This document shows positions 1 to 4,848 of a DNA stretch of 5,083 nt, one piece after another. The translations under genes and the position numbers were made by a program. The stretch is from Novosphingobium sp. GTDB lineage: Bacteria > Pseudomonadota > Alphaproteobacteria > Sphingomonadales > Sphingomonadaceae. The stretch is from the NCBI GenBank assembly GCA_028697875.1, contig JAQVEQ010000200.1, forward strand, positions 1-5,083, read 5' to 3'. Position 1 is the first letter of the stretch. Each line of letters starts with the position of its first letter. The notes under the pieces were generated by a model. That model was not told where the DNA came from, made no database searches, and saw only the letters and a program-made list of their open reading frames with translations.

Positions 1-13
1 GCTCTTCCGATCT
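1..13. other. Illumina adapter remnant at contig end
   Basis: The first 13 bases read GCTCTTCCGATCT, the exact reverse complement of AGATCGGAAGAGC, the sequence shared by the standard Illumina TruSeq adapters. It sits at the very edge of the window, where untrimmed adapter read-through would be expected. It should be treated as non-biological. Natural sequence begins at about position 14, and the last few residues read from the gene at this edge (after Val257) are adapter-derived. Confidence 0.93.
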
Positions 14-785
14 CGACGAGGAACAGCGCCGTGCGCGCGGTGCGTTCCGCCAGTTCGTCCAGCCGCTTGCGCAGCGATGCGGCGGATTCCCGCGGCCGCT
101 GCACCGGCACGTCGAGCCGTTCGATCGCGATGGTGGGGTCCTGTTCGGCCGCCCAGTCGCCCGCGACCTGGCGGATCACCAGGCTGCGCGCGCCGGGGGC
201 GAGCTTCCACCAGTCGCCGGTGTAGCCTTCGGGCCGCACCGGGCTGAGCAGCACGTCGTAGTGCCCGTCGGCATCGGTCTCGAGCGCGTTGAAATCGCCA
301 TAGGCCAGCGGGACGACCGGGCCGGTGCCGTCCGCGCCCGCAGCCGACATCTGCCCGAGCTTGAAGATCCGCAGCGACCCGCGCGAGCCGCGCAGGCGGT
401 AGCTGCCCGCCGGATCGACCAGTGCCTCCTTGTAGATCGTGTCCGAATTGGGCTGGTAGACGTTGAGCGTCTGGTTGAGTGACGGCAGGAACACCGGGTG
501 TTCGGGATCGGCACTGACGGCTTCGAGCGAACGGGCCGCGAGCGCTTCGAGCGCAAGGCGACCCGCTTCCTGCCGGATCAGCGGATCGGCGCGCTTGTCT
601 TCCGGCAGCTTGGCGAGAATGCGCTCCGGCAGGTCGCGCAGCCCGTCGAGAAAGCCGTTCCAGCCCGGCGTGGCTTCGGCATCCGGCGTGCCGCTTTCCT
701 GCGCCTGGGCATGGGCGTGCGGCGCAAGGGACAGGGCCAGCCCTGCCAGAAGCGACAACGGGCGTCGCGCGAATTTCCGGTTCAT
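1..785 (-). CDS. Exported DUF1214-like protein, C-terminus cut off by contig edge
   Basis: The reading frame is open from an ATG at 785 to the left edge, and about 257 codons are genuine. A strong Shine-Dalgarno run (GGGGGAGAG, about 791-799) lies just upstream and fixes the start. The N-terminus is a classic Sec signal peptide: basic MNRKFARR, a hydrophobic core at residues 10-21, then Ala-rich APHAHAQAQ with likely cleavage near residue 26-27, so the protein is predicted to be periplasmic. The mature part has the pattern NQTLNVYQPNSDTIYKEALV (about 104-123), then Tyr-Arg-Leu-Arg-Gly (129-133) and a beta-rich stretch to about residue 225. This resembles DUF1214-type proteins, which have an N-P/S-D-x-x-Y element followed by a YR-x-x-G strand. 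A helical, charged segment follows (about 230-257). The biochemical function of DUF1214 proteins is not established. The missing C-terminal part makes the family assignment tentative. The gene follows the two oxygenase-type genes on the same strand after a 190-bp gap that holds a hairpin, so it may be transcribed separately. Confidence 0.8.
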   Translation of the reverse strand, partial: MNRKFARRPLSLLAGLALSLAPHAHAQAQESGTPDAEATPGWNGFLDGLRDLPERILAKLPEDKRADPLIRQEAGRLALEALAARSLEAVSADPEHPVFLPSLNQTLNVYQPNSDTIYKEALVDPAGSYRLRGSRGSLRIFKLGQMSAAGADGTGPVVPLAYGDFNALETDADGHYDVLLSPVRPEGYTGDWWKLAPGARSLVIRQVAGDWAAEQDPTIAIERLDVPVQRPRESAASLRKRLDELAERTARTALFLVEIGR

Positions 786-975
786 CGTCTCTCTCCCCCG
801 GCTGCGTCTGTCGCATGCTCGTGCCGTACAGGGTGGACTATTCGCAAGCGGACGGGAAGGGGGAGATCGCGCCTATGATGCGCAAACGAACGCCCCGCCG
901 CGCAGGACTGCGTAACGGCGGGGGCGTCGGGTGCCCGCGGCGGGCGCGGGCGGCAGCGGCCGTGCGGCGAAGCGC
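786..975. other. 190-bp gap between the DUF1214-like gene and the upstream minus-strand gene
   Basis: No gene is supported here. The gap contains the ribosome binding site of the leftward DUF1214-like gene (about 791-799) and a GC-rich hairpin (893-923). A further short hairpin, GCCCG-CGG-CGGGC at 933-945, lies just after the stop codon of the gene at 976-2061. No clear sigma-70 promoter for the DUF1214-like gene could be picked out. The gap length and hairpins would fit either a transcription break or an attenuated operon. Confidence 0.6.
893..923 (-). terminator. GC-rich hairpin, possible terminator of the minus-strand genes
   Basis: CCCCGCCG (893-900) pairs perfectly with CGGCGGGG (916-923). 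Inside it CGCA (901-904) pairs with TGCG (909-912) around a GGAC loop, leaving TAA (913-915) as a bulge. Read on the minus strand, the hairpin is followed by CGTTCGTTT, a weak broken T tract. It begins about 50 bases past the stop codon of the 976-2061 gene. The position and stem fit an intrinsic terminator, but the poor T tract means it could instead be a 3'-end stabiliser or attenuator. Confidence 0.4.
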
Positions 976-2061
976 TCAGGCGGCCATGCGGGTCGCGGGC
1001 AGTTCGCCCGGCGGATAGCTCCTGGGCGAACCGATCGAATAAGTGCCCAGCAGCGCCGCCTTGAACGCGTCGTCGTTGAACGGATCGGTCGGCGTGCTCA
1101 CCGCGACGCCTTTCGCCTTGAGGTCGTGCATGAAGATGTCGACCGCGAGCTGCGGCGACAGGTCGTCCACGTGGTCAGCGCGGATGCGGAAATCCTCGTA
1201 AGTGGGATAACATTCCGCCGTCCAGTGGAACAGCCAGCGGATGTCTTCCGTCCGCAGCCGGCCGATCACTTCGTCGCCGTTGCGCACGCGCCACTGGTCC
1301 GGCCCGGCGGGGTCGCCCTCGATCACGGAATCGAAAGTCAGGCCCTTGATCTTGCCCCACTGGTCGGGCGTGCCGATGGTTTCCCCGCGGTGGTACATGT
1401 TCTCGTTCTCGGCCACCACGGCGGTGTTCCAGAACGGCGCGGGGATGCGCTTGGGCGGGTTGTGGGCGCCGTCGGGCCAATAGGTGAAGCCGCCCTTGTC
1501 CGAGCTGCGCCAGAACCACGTGACCACGGCGGCAAGCGAAATCTTGTAGTCGCGGAACAGGCGCGAATTGGTCATCGCGGCGAGGAACCAGACCGGCGCG
1601 TTGGTGCTGTCCATCCCGCGATAGGATGTGGAATCGAAATGGCCCGGATCGGCGGAAGGCTGCGGCGGGCCGAAATTGTAGTGCATCTGGCGCGGCATCA
1701 CGATCTCGGCGTCGAAGTAGTCGCGCGCCCAGCCCATCAGCTTGGGATTGTAGAACGCCTCGGTCACCAGCGGGTCGAGCACGGCGCAGTTCTTGGCCAG
1801 GTAGCCGTGGAACATCGGCGCGAGGAAATGCTCGATCGTCAGCCCTTCGGGCATCGAACCGGACGTGGCGGCGACGATTTCATCCGCCGACTTGAACAGC
1901 TGCGCCACCAGCAGGCCGCTGGGCTTGTTGCGGTGGCAGGCGGCGAAGATCGCCTCGATCTGTTCGGGCGTGAACACGTCGTGCTTGACCCGCGGCGGGG
2001 CGAACGGGACCAGTTCGGCCGAACGGATTTCCGCCAGTGAGAGCTTTTCTGCCTCGGTCAT
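976..2061 (-). CDS. Unassigned 361-aa protein, candidate non-heme Fe(II) dioxygenase (PhyH/cupin-like)
   Basis: I do not recognise a named gene. The ATG at 2061 is chosen because GAGAGG lies 9 bases upstream (2071-2076); an earlier in-frame TTG at 2097 has no such site. There is no signal peptide or membrane segment, so the protein should be cytoplasmic. After a helical N-terminal part (about 30-115), the sequence has His141-Phe-Asp143 in ADPGHFDSTSYRGM. A Gly-Gly-Phe-Thr-Tyr-Trp-Pro-Asp-Gly stretch follows (190-198), then His224 in NENMYHRGE. This order (HxD, a GG...P-G turn, a distal His about 80 residues on) is what the double-stranded beta-helix iron dioxygenases show, including the phytanoyl-CoA dioxygenase family. 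No convincing 2-oxoglutarate-binding Arg is evident shortly after His224, so cosubstrate use is uncertain. The C-terminal third is Trp/Asp-rich (about 253-315). It lies 129 bp downstream of the Rieske oxygenase on the same strand, suggesting a shared pathway. The gene itself is confident; the enzymatic role is inferred. Confidence 0.85.
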   Translation of the reverse strand: MTEAEKLSLAEIRSAELVPFAPPRVKHDVFTPEQIEAIFAACHRNKPSGLLVAQLFKSADEIVAATSGSMPEGLTIEHFLAPMFHGYLAKNCAVLDPLVTEAFYNPKLMGWARDYFDAEIVMPRQMHYNFGPPQPSADPGHFDSTSYRGMDSTNAPVWFLAAMTNSRLFRDYKISLAAVVTWFWRSSDKGGFTYWPDGAHNPPKRIPAPFWNTAVVAENENMYHRGETIGTPDQWGKIKGLTFDSVIEGDPAGPDQWRVRNGDEVIGRLRTEDIRWLFHWTAECYPTYEDFRIRADHVDDLSPQLAVDIFMHDLKAKGVAVSTPTDPFNDDAFKAALLGTYSIGSPRSYPPGELPATRMAA

Positions 2062-2070
2062 CGGATCATT

Positions 2071-2076
2071 CCTCTC
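2071..2076 (-). promoter_or_regulatory. Ribosome binding site that fixes the start of the 976-2061 gene
   Basis: On the minus strand GAGAGG lies 9 bases before the ATG at 2061. The frame stays open upstream to a TTG at 2097, but that codon has no purine-rich element before it. The site therefore supports the shorter 361-residue protein. Confidence 0.7.
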
Positions 2077-2118
2077 AAATCGTTTTCGCCGCGCCAATGC
2101 GGTCTGTCTTGCCGGAAA

Positions 2119-2146
2119 ATACTATCGCGGGCTGCCATGCCGCCAA
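2119..2146 (-). promoter_or_regulatory. Possible sigma-70-like promoter for the 976-2061 gene
   Basis: On the minus strand TTGGCG (2141-2146) and TAGTAT (2119-2124) are separated by 16 bases in an otherwise GC-rich gap. This would give a start near 2112 and a leader of about 50 bases. The -10 matches the consensus at four of six positions and the -35 at three. The match is modest, and the gene may simply be read through from the Rieske gene. Confidence 0.3.
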
Positions 2147-2158
2147 TGTCATCTGCGT

Positions 2159-2172
2159 GTGCAGCTATGCAC
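2159..2172. repeat. Short inverted repeat downstream of the Rieske gene
   Basis: GTGCA (2159-2163) and TGCAC (2168-2172) form a perfect 5-bp inverted repeat around GCTA. It lies about 20 bases past the Rieske stop codon and upstream of the next gene's possible promoter. It could be a small hairpin or half of an operator. The arms are short enough to be chance. Confidence 0.3.
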
Positions 2173-2173
2173 T

Positions 2174-2199
2174 CCGGTTATGATTGCCGGTCATGATTG
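2174..2199. repeat. 13-bp tandem direct repeat over the Rieske gene stop codon
   Basis: CCGGTTATGATTG (2174-2186) is followed immediately by CCGGTCATGATTG (2187-2199), with 12 of 13 bases identical. The second copy contains the last codons and the TGA stop of the minus-strand Rieske gene. Read on the minus strand, each copy carries CAA-TCA-stop in its own frame (TGA in one, TAA in the other). It looks like a small local duplication of the gene end. Confidence 0.75.
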
Positions 2200-3303
2200 C
2201 GCACCTGCCAGCCACATCTCCGATTTCACGCCCATGTCCTCGCGCTTGTCGAGCGTGAGCGTCTTGCCGTTGGCCCGCTTCTGGATCGCGGCGGCCTTGT
2301 CGCGCGGGTTGAAGAACTGGCCGTACCAGATGCGCAGGCGCGGGTAGGGGCCGTCGGCCGGGATCGCCATGGGATTGATGCAGGGGCGCTTGTTGTCCCA
2401 GATCTCGACGTCCTGGGCGAGGCCGTGGATGCCGGTCTCGGCGAACGCCTTCGCCCCGGCCGCCTGCTCGTCCGAGATCGGCGCGATCCCGTCGCCGGCT
2501 TTCACCATGATTCCGGTCCACATCCGTTCGACGCCTTCGTCGATCGGGGTCGAGGCGATCAGCCAGTAGCCGTGATACTGGCCGACCATGTCGGATTCGA
2601 GAATGCCGGGCCCGGTCCGCCAGGTGTCGAGCATCAGTATGTTGTCGTCGTTCTGAGTCATCGCCGTGCGGTGGGTGGTGCCGAAATACTGGTGCACCAC
2701 GTGATCGGTGAACTCGTTGGCGAAATAGACGCCTTCCCTCGATCCGTGGACCGGGGCCATGTGGCCGTAGTCGGCCATGTTGTCGACGATTTCGCAGCCG
2801 TGGATCTTGAGGTCGCCGAGGTGGATCATGTCCCAGTTGACCCAGCCCGGCTCGTCGTAGTGGCCGCCGAAGTCGGGCAGGGGATAGTCGGGCTCCAGCC
2901 CTTCGGGATCGTGCCAGGTCCAGATGATTCCGGCGCGTTCGGTCAGCGGATAGGTCTTGAGACAGGCGGCCTTGGGGATGAAGTCGGAATAGGGAATGTC
3001 GTCGCATTGGCCGTTTTCGTCGAAGCGCCAGCCGTGGAACGGGCAGCGGATCGAATCGCCCTGTACCTGTTCGCCGTCGCGCACGATGTAGGACGTGCTG
3101 TTCTTCGCGAGATGCGCGCCCATGTGCGGGCAATAGGCTTCGACCAGGCGGGGTTTGCCGCTCTTGCCCCGGTAAAGCACCATGTCGGTGCCGAAAAACC
3201 GCACGGGAACGGGGGTTTCGGTGGCGTCTTGTGCCGTGCCGATCATGAACCACCCGCGGGGGAACTGGAATTCGCCGAAACCGTAATCCGCAGCCGTCGC
3301 CAT
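2191..3303 (-). CDS. Rieske [2Fe-2S] non-heme iron oxygenase, KshA-like terminal oxygenase subunit
   Basis: The 370-residue protein resembles the oxygenase component of 3-ketosteroid 9-alpha-hydroxylase (KshA), which hydroxylates a substrate with O2 and electrons from a separate reductase. The start at 3303 is set by AGGAGAG 7 bases upstream. The Rieske domain carries Cys58-Pro-His60 and Cys87-Pro-Phe-His90 as the cluster ligands. The catalytic domain has VDNMADYGHMAPVH: Asp178 for electron transfer between sites, and His181 and His186 as iron ligands. Asp298 in QDVEIW is the likely third ligand. The segment QDVEIW...NP...DGP...WYGQFF (297-331) closely follows the C-terminal pattern of KshA as I recall it. 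An oddity is 26 residues between His60 and Cys87, where about 16 is usual; the extra residues (about 68-78, NSTSYIVRDGE) form an insertion in the cluster loop. No reductase or ferredoxin gene is nearby. The substrate is not determinable; a steroid, terpenoid or aromatic ring system is inferred from the family. Confidence 0.93.
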   Translation of the reverse strand: MATAADYGFGEFQFPRGWFMIGTAQDATETPVPVRFFGTDMVLYRGKSGKPRLVEAYCPHMGAHLAKNSTSYIVRDGEQVQGDSIRCPFHGWRFDENGQCDDIPYSDFIPKAACLKTYPLTERAGIIWTWHDPEGLEPDYPLPDFGGHYDEPGWVNWDMIHLGDLKIHGCEIVDNMADYGHMAPVHGSREGVYFANEFTDHVVHQYFGTTHRTAMTQNDDNILMLDTWRTGPGILESDMVGQYHGYWLIASTPIDEGVERMWTGIMVKAGDGIAPISDEQAAGAKAFAETGIHGLAQDVEIWDNKRPCINPMAIPADGPYPRLRIWYGQFFNPRDKAAAIQKRANGKTLTLDKREDMGVKSEMWLAGAQS

Positions 3304-3310
3304 GCCGCTT

Positions 3311-3317
3311 CTCTCCT
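3311..3317 (-). promoter_or_regulatory. Ribosome binding site that fixes the Rieske gene start
   Basis: AGGAGAG on the minus strand lies 7 bases before the ATG at 3303. The frame is open further upstream to a TTG near 3438, but that extension has low similarity to anything Rieske-like and runs through the divergent control region. The 370-residue start is therefore preferred. Confidence 0.8.
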
Positions 3318-3339
3318 CGATCGTTTTCGTTGTCTGGAT

Positions 3340-3359
3340 GTACGTTAGTGCAAACTTAC
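3340..3359. promoter_or_regulatory. Candidate operator: imperfect 20-bp inverted repeat
   Basis: GTACGTTAG (3340-3348) and CAAACTTAC (3351-3359) form an inverted repeat with a TG centre; 7 of 9 positions pair (GTAnGTTnG half-sites). It lies 37-56 bases upstream of the Rieske start codon, where it would overlap promoter or leader. Its size and symmetry are typical of a TetR-family operator. A TetR gene is encoded 1.5 kb away on the plus strand, but a link between them is not shown. Confidence 0.45.
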
Positions 3360-3445
3360 CCGATGTGCGACGATTTTGTCGTTCGCCGGGGGCGGAAGCG
3401 GCGCGGCCAGGGCTGCCGGGATACCGGAAGGCGGGCAAGGGGTGC

Positions 3446-3473
3446 TTGCCAAGAAACGCGCCGGGTGTAGCTT
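3446..3473 (+). promoter_or_regulatory. Possible sigma-70-like promoter for the MFS gene
   Basis: TTGCCA (3446-3451, five of six consensus -35 bases) is followed 16 bases later by TAGCTT (3468-3473, a weak -10). A start near 3480 would leave a leader of about 25 bases carrying the MFS ribosome binding site. The weak -10 keeps confidence low. Confidence 0.3.
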
Positions 3474-3491
3474 AACGGCAGAAACAGAATT

Positions 3492-3498
3492 GGGAGAG
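3492..3498 (+). promoter_or_regulatory. Ribosome binding site of the MFS gene
   Basis: GGGAGAG lies 7 bases before the ATG at 3506. The start is supported because the protein then begins with Tyr-Phe-Gly-Trp, the usual opening just ahead of helix 1 in this transporter type. Confidence 0.75.
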
Positions 3499-3505
3499 AC
3501 AGCCT

Positions 3506-4750
3506 ATGTACTTCGGCTGGGCCATCGTTGGCATCGCGGGGCTTGTATACATGCTGATGATGGGGGCGACTTATGGCGCCCTCGGGCTGTTCGTCATTCC
3601 CGTGTCGGAGGAATTCGAACTCTCGCGCGCCAACATGAACACGGCGCTGATCCTGCTCAATCTCGGCAGCGCGGCGTTCAGCCCGATTATCGGGCGGTTG
3701 CTCGACCGCTATTCGGCGCGCCTTATCATGGTCGTTTCCGCGATCCTGTTCGGCGGCAGCCTGATAGGGCTCGGGCTGTCCCAGTCGGTCGGGCTCAGCG
3801 CCCTGATTCTGGGCATTCCGATGGCCATCGCCTTGCCCGGGACGGGAACGCTGACCATGTCGGTGCTGCTGGCGCGCTGGTTCGCGGTCCAGCGCGGGCG
3901 CGCCATGGTGCTGGCGGCGATGGGCATGTCGCTGGGCAGCGTCGTCGTGACGCCGATCGTCGGCTGGCTGATGGAATTGCAGGGATGGCGCGCGACCTTG
4001 CTGTTCATGGGCGCCAGCATCGCGATCCTGCTGCTGATCCTGTCGACGTTCGTGCGCGAACGCCCCGGCCCGGGCGACGTCGAGATCCGCCGCGCCGCCG
4101 CGCCCGCGCCAGAGCCCGCCCCCGCGCACGCTGTGGCACCGGGCGCGCCGCTGCCGGTGATGGCGGTCCTGCGGATGCCCAAGTTCTGGACCATCGGGAT
4201 CAGTTCCGCCATCGCCATGGCGATGACCCAGGCGATTGCGATCACGGTCGTCCCGCTGGGAATCGACCACGGCCTGTCGCTGATGGAGGCGACCAGCCTG
4301 ATGTCGATCACGGGCGGGGCGGCCATCACGGGCAAGATCCTGCTGTCGACAGTGGCCGACCGGATCGAACGCTTCACGCTGCTGACCGCGTTCTTCACGC
4401 TTGGCGCCGTGCTCAACGTCTGCCTGCTGTTCAGTCACGGCTATGTGATGCTGGCGGGCTGTGCGGTCATTCTGGGCGTGGCCTCCGGGGCGATGGCGCC
4501 GATCTTCTATGCCTTGCTGGCGGACCAGTTCGGCATTGCGACGTTCGGCACCGTTCGCGGCCTGATGTCGCCGCTCCTCGCGCTGTGCGGAGCCTTCGTC
4601 GTGCGCTTCACCGGCGAGGTCTACGACCGGACGGGCGACTACGACCTCCTGTTCGCCGTTTTCGTCATTGCCCAGATACTCGCCGCCATCCTCATGTTCT
4701 CGACCCGCTATTGGCGCGGCGCCCCGATGGCTGCGGCCGGAACGGCATAG
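3506..4750 (+). CDS. MFS transporter, monocarboxylate/oxalate-formate-like, 12 helices
   Basis: This 414-residue inner-membrane protein has two six-helix halves, the usual length for a major facilitator. It opens with MYFGWAIVGIAG, and the aromatic-Gly-Trp start is typical of bacterial monocarboxylate/oxalate-formate-like carriers. Loop 2-3 carries the MFS motif A (Gly63-Arg-Leu-Leu-Asp67-Arg68), and the second half has a matching GK...ADR element (276-286). The stretch RWFAVQRGRAMVLAAMGMSLG (124-144) is also characteristic of this group. The halves are joined by an Ala/Pro-rich cytoplasmic linker (about 184-220). It probably imports an organic acid by proton symport, though export cannot be excluded. 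It is divergent from the Rieske gene, which makes the oxygenase substrate or a related carboxylate the natural candidate cargo. A hairpin follows the stop codon, suggesting a single-gene transcript. The family is firm; the substrate is unknown. Confidence 0.93.
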   Translation: MYFGWAIVGIAGLVYMLMMGATYGALGLFVIPVSEEFELSRANMNTALILLNLGSAAFSPIIGRLLDRYSARLIMVVSAILFGGSLIGLGLSQSVGLSALILGIPMAIALPGTGTLTMSVLLARWFAVQRGRAMVLAAMGMSLGSVVVTPIVGWLMELQGWRATLLFMGASIAILLLILSTFVRERPGPGDVEIRRAAAPAPEPAPAHAVAPGAPLPVMAVLRMPKFWTIGISSAIAMAMTQAIAITVVPLGIDHGLSLMEATSLMSITGGAAITGKILLSTVADRIERFTLLTAFFTLGAVLNVCLLFSHGYVMLAGCAVILGVASGAMAPIFYALLADQFGIATFGTVRGLMSPLLALCGAFVVRFTGEVYDRTGDYDLLFAVFVIAQILAAILMFSTRYWRGAPMAAAGTA

Positions 4751-4755
4751 CGCGT

Positions 4756-4783
4756 CCTTTCCGCCGGACGTCCTGCGGAAAGG
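4756..4783 (+). terminator. Hairpin after the MFS gene, possible terminator
   Basis: CCTTTCCGC (4756-4764) pairs perfectly with GCGGAAAGG (4775-4783), a 9-bp stem starting 6 bases after the stop codon. The 10-base loop contains the self-complementary GGACGTCC (4766-4773). No T tract follows on either strand; the next bases on the plus strand are G-rich. It is well placed to end the MFS transcript, but an intrinsic terminator would normally need the T run. It may instead protect the 3' end or act with Rho. Confidence 0.45.
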
Positions 4784-4818
4784 CGGCGGGGGGCCTTGCG
4801 CTGTAACCGGAACAAGTC

Positions 4819-4838
4819 TAGTTCGTTCGAACGAATTA
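4819..4838. promoter_or_regulatory. Candidate TetR operator: perfect 14-bp palindrome
   Basis: TTCGTTCGAACGAA (4822-4835) is a perfect palindrome. Extending three bases each side keeps pairing at two of the three positions, giving a 20-bp site with one mismatched pair. It ends 13 bases before the start codon of the TetR-family gene, so a repressor bound there would block transcription or its initiation. A weak promoter may overlap it (TTGCGC at 4796-4801, TAGTTC at 4819-4824, 17-base spacer). Autoregulation by the adjacent TetR protein is the simplest reading. Confidence 0.6.
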
Positions 4839-4848
4839 CAGGTTCGCC

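Larger units (their letters stand above)
3304..3505. promoter_or_regulatory. Divergent control region between the Rieske oxygenase and MFS genes
   Basis: This 202-bp spacer separates two outward-facing genes and must hold both promoters. It contains the relatively AT-rich part of the window (about 3321-3380). The Rieske-side half holds an inverted repeat (3340-3359), and the MFS-side half holds a possible promoter (3446-3473). A shared regulator acting here would co-control uptake and oxidation; this is inferred from layout. No RNA gene or third coding region is evident. Confidence 0.7.

Noticed and set aside
931..2040. Long plus-strand open frame opposite the 976-2061 gene (369 codons)
   Set aside because: The composition is Arg/Gly/Val-rich with no recognisable motif. 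The minus-strand frame has a proper ribosome binding site and conserved-looking catalytic residues.
2197..3348. Long plus-strand open frame opposite the Rieske gene (383 codons)
   Set aside because: It is antisense to a gene with all Rieske and iron-site motifs, shows no domain pattern, and is the kind of open mirror frame that high-GC DNA gives.
3370..3383. Short symmetric stretch CGACGATTTTGTCG in the divergent spacer
   Set aside because: Only a 4-bp outer stem pairs around a 6-base loop, which is too weak to call an operator or hairpin on its own.
3463..3485. tRNA-like stretch TGTAGCTTAACGGCAGAA resembling the 5' part of a tRNA
   Set aside because: The D-stem does not pair properly, there is no complementary 3' acceptor strand, no T-arm GGTTCGA element at the right distance, and the MFS gene starts within 40 bases.
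3356..4438. Minus-strand open frame opposite the MFS gene (360 codons)
   Set aside because: The product is extremely rich in Arg, Gln, Asp and His without a fold-like pattern; it is a shadow of a convincing 12-helix transporter.
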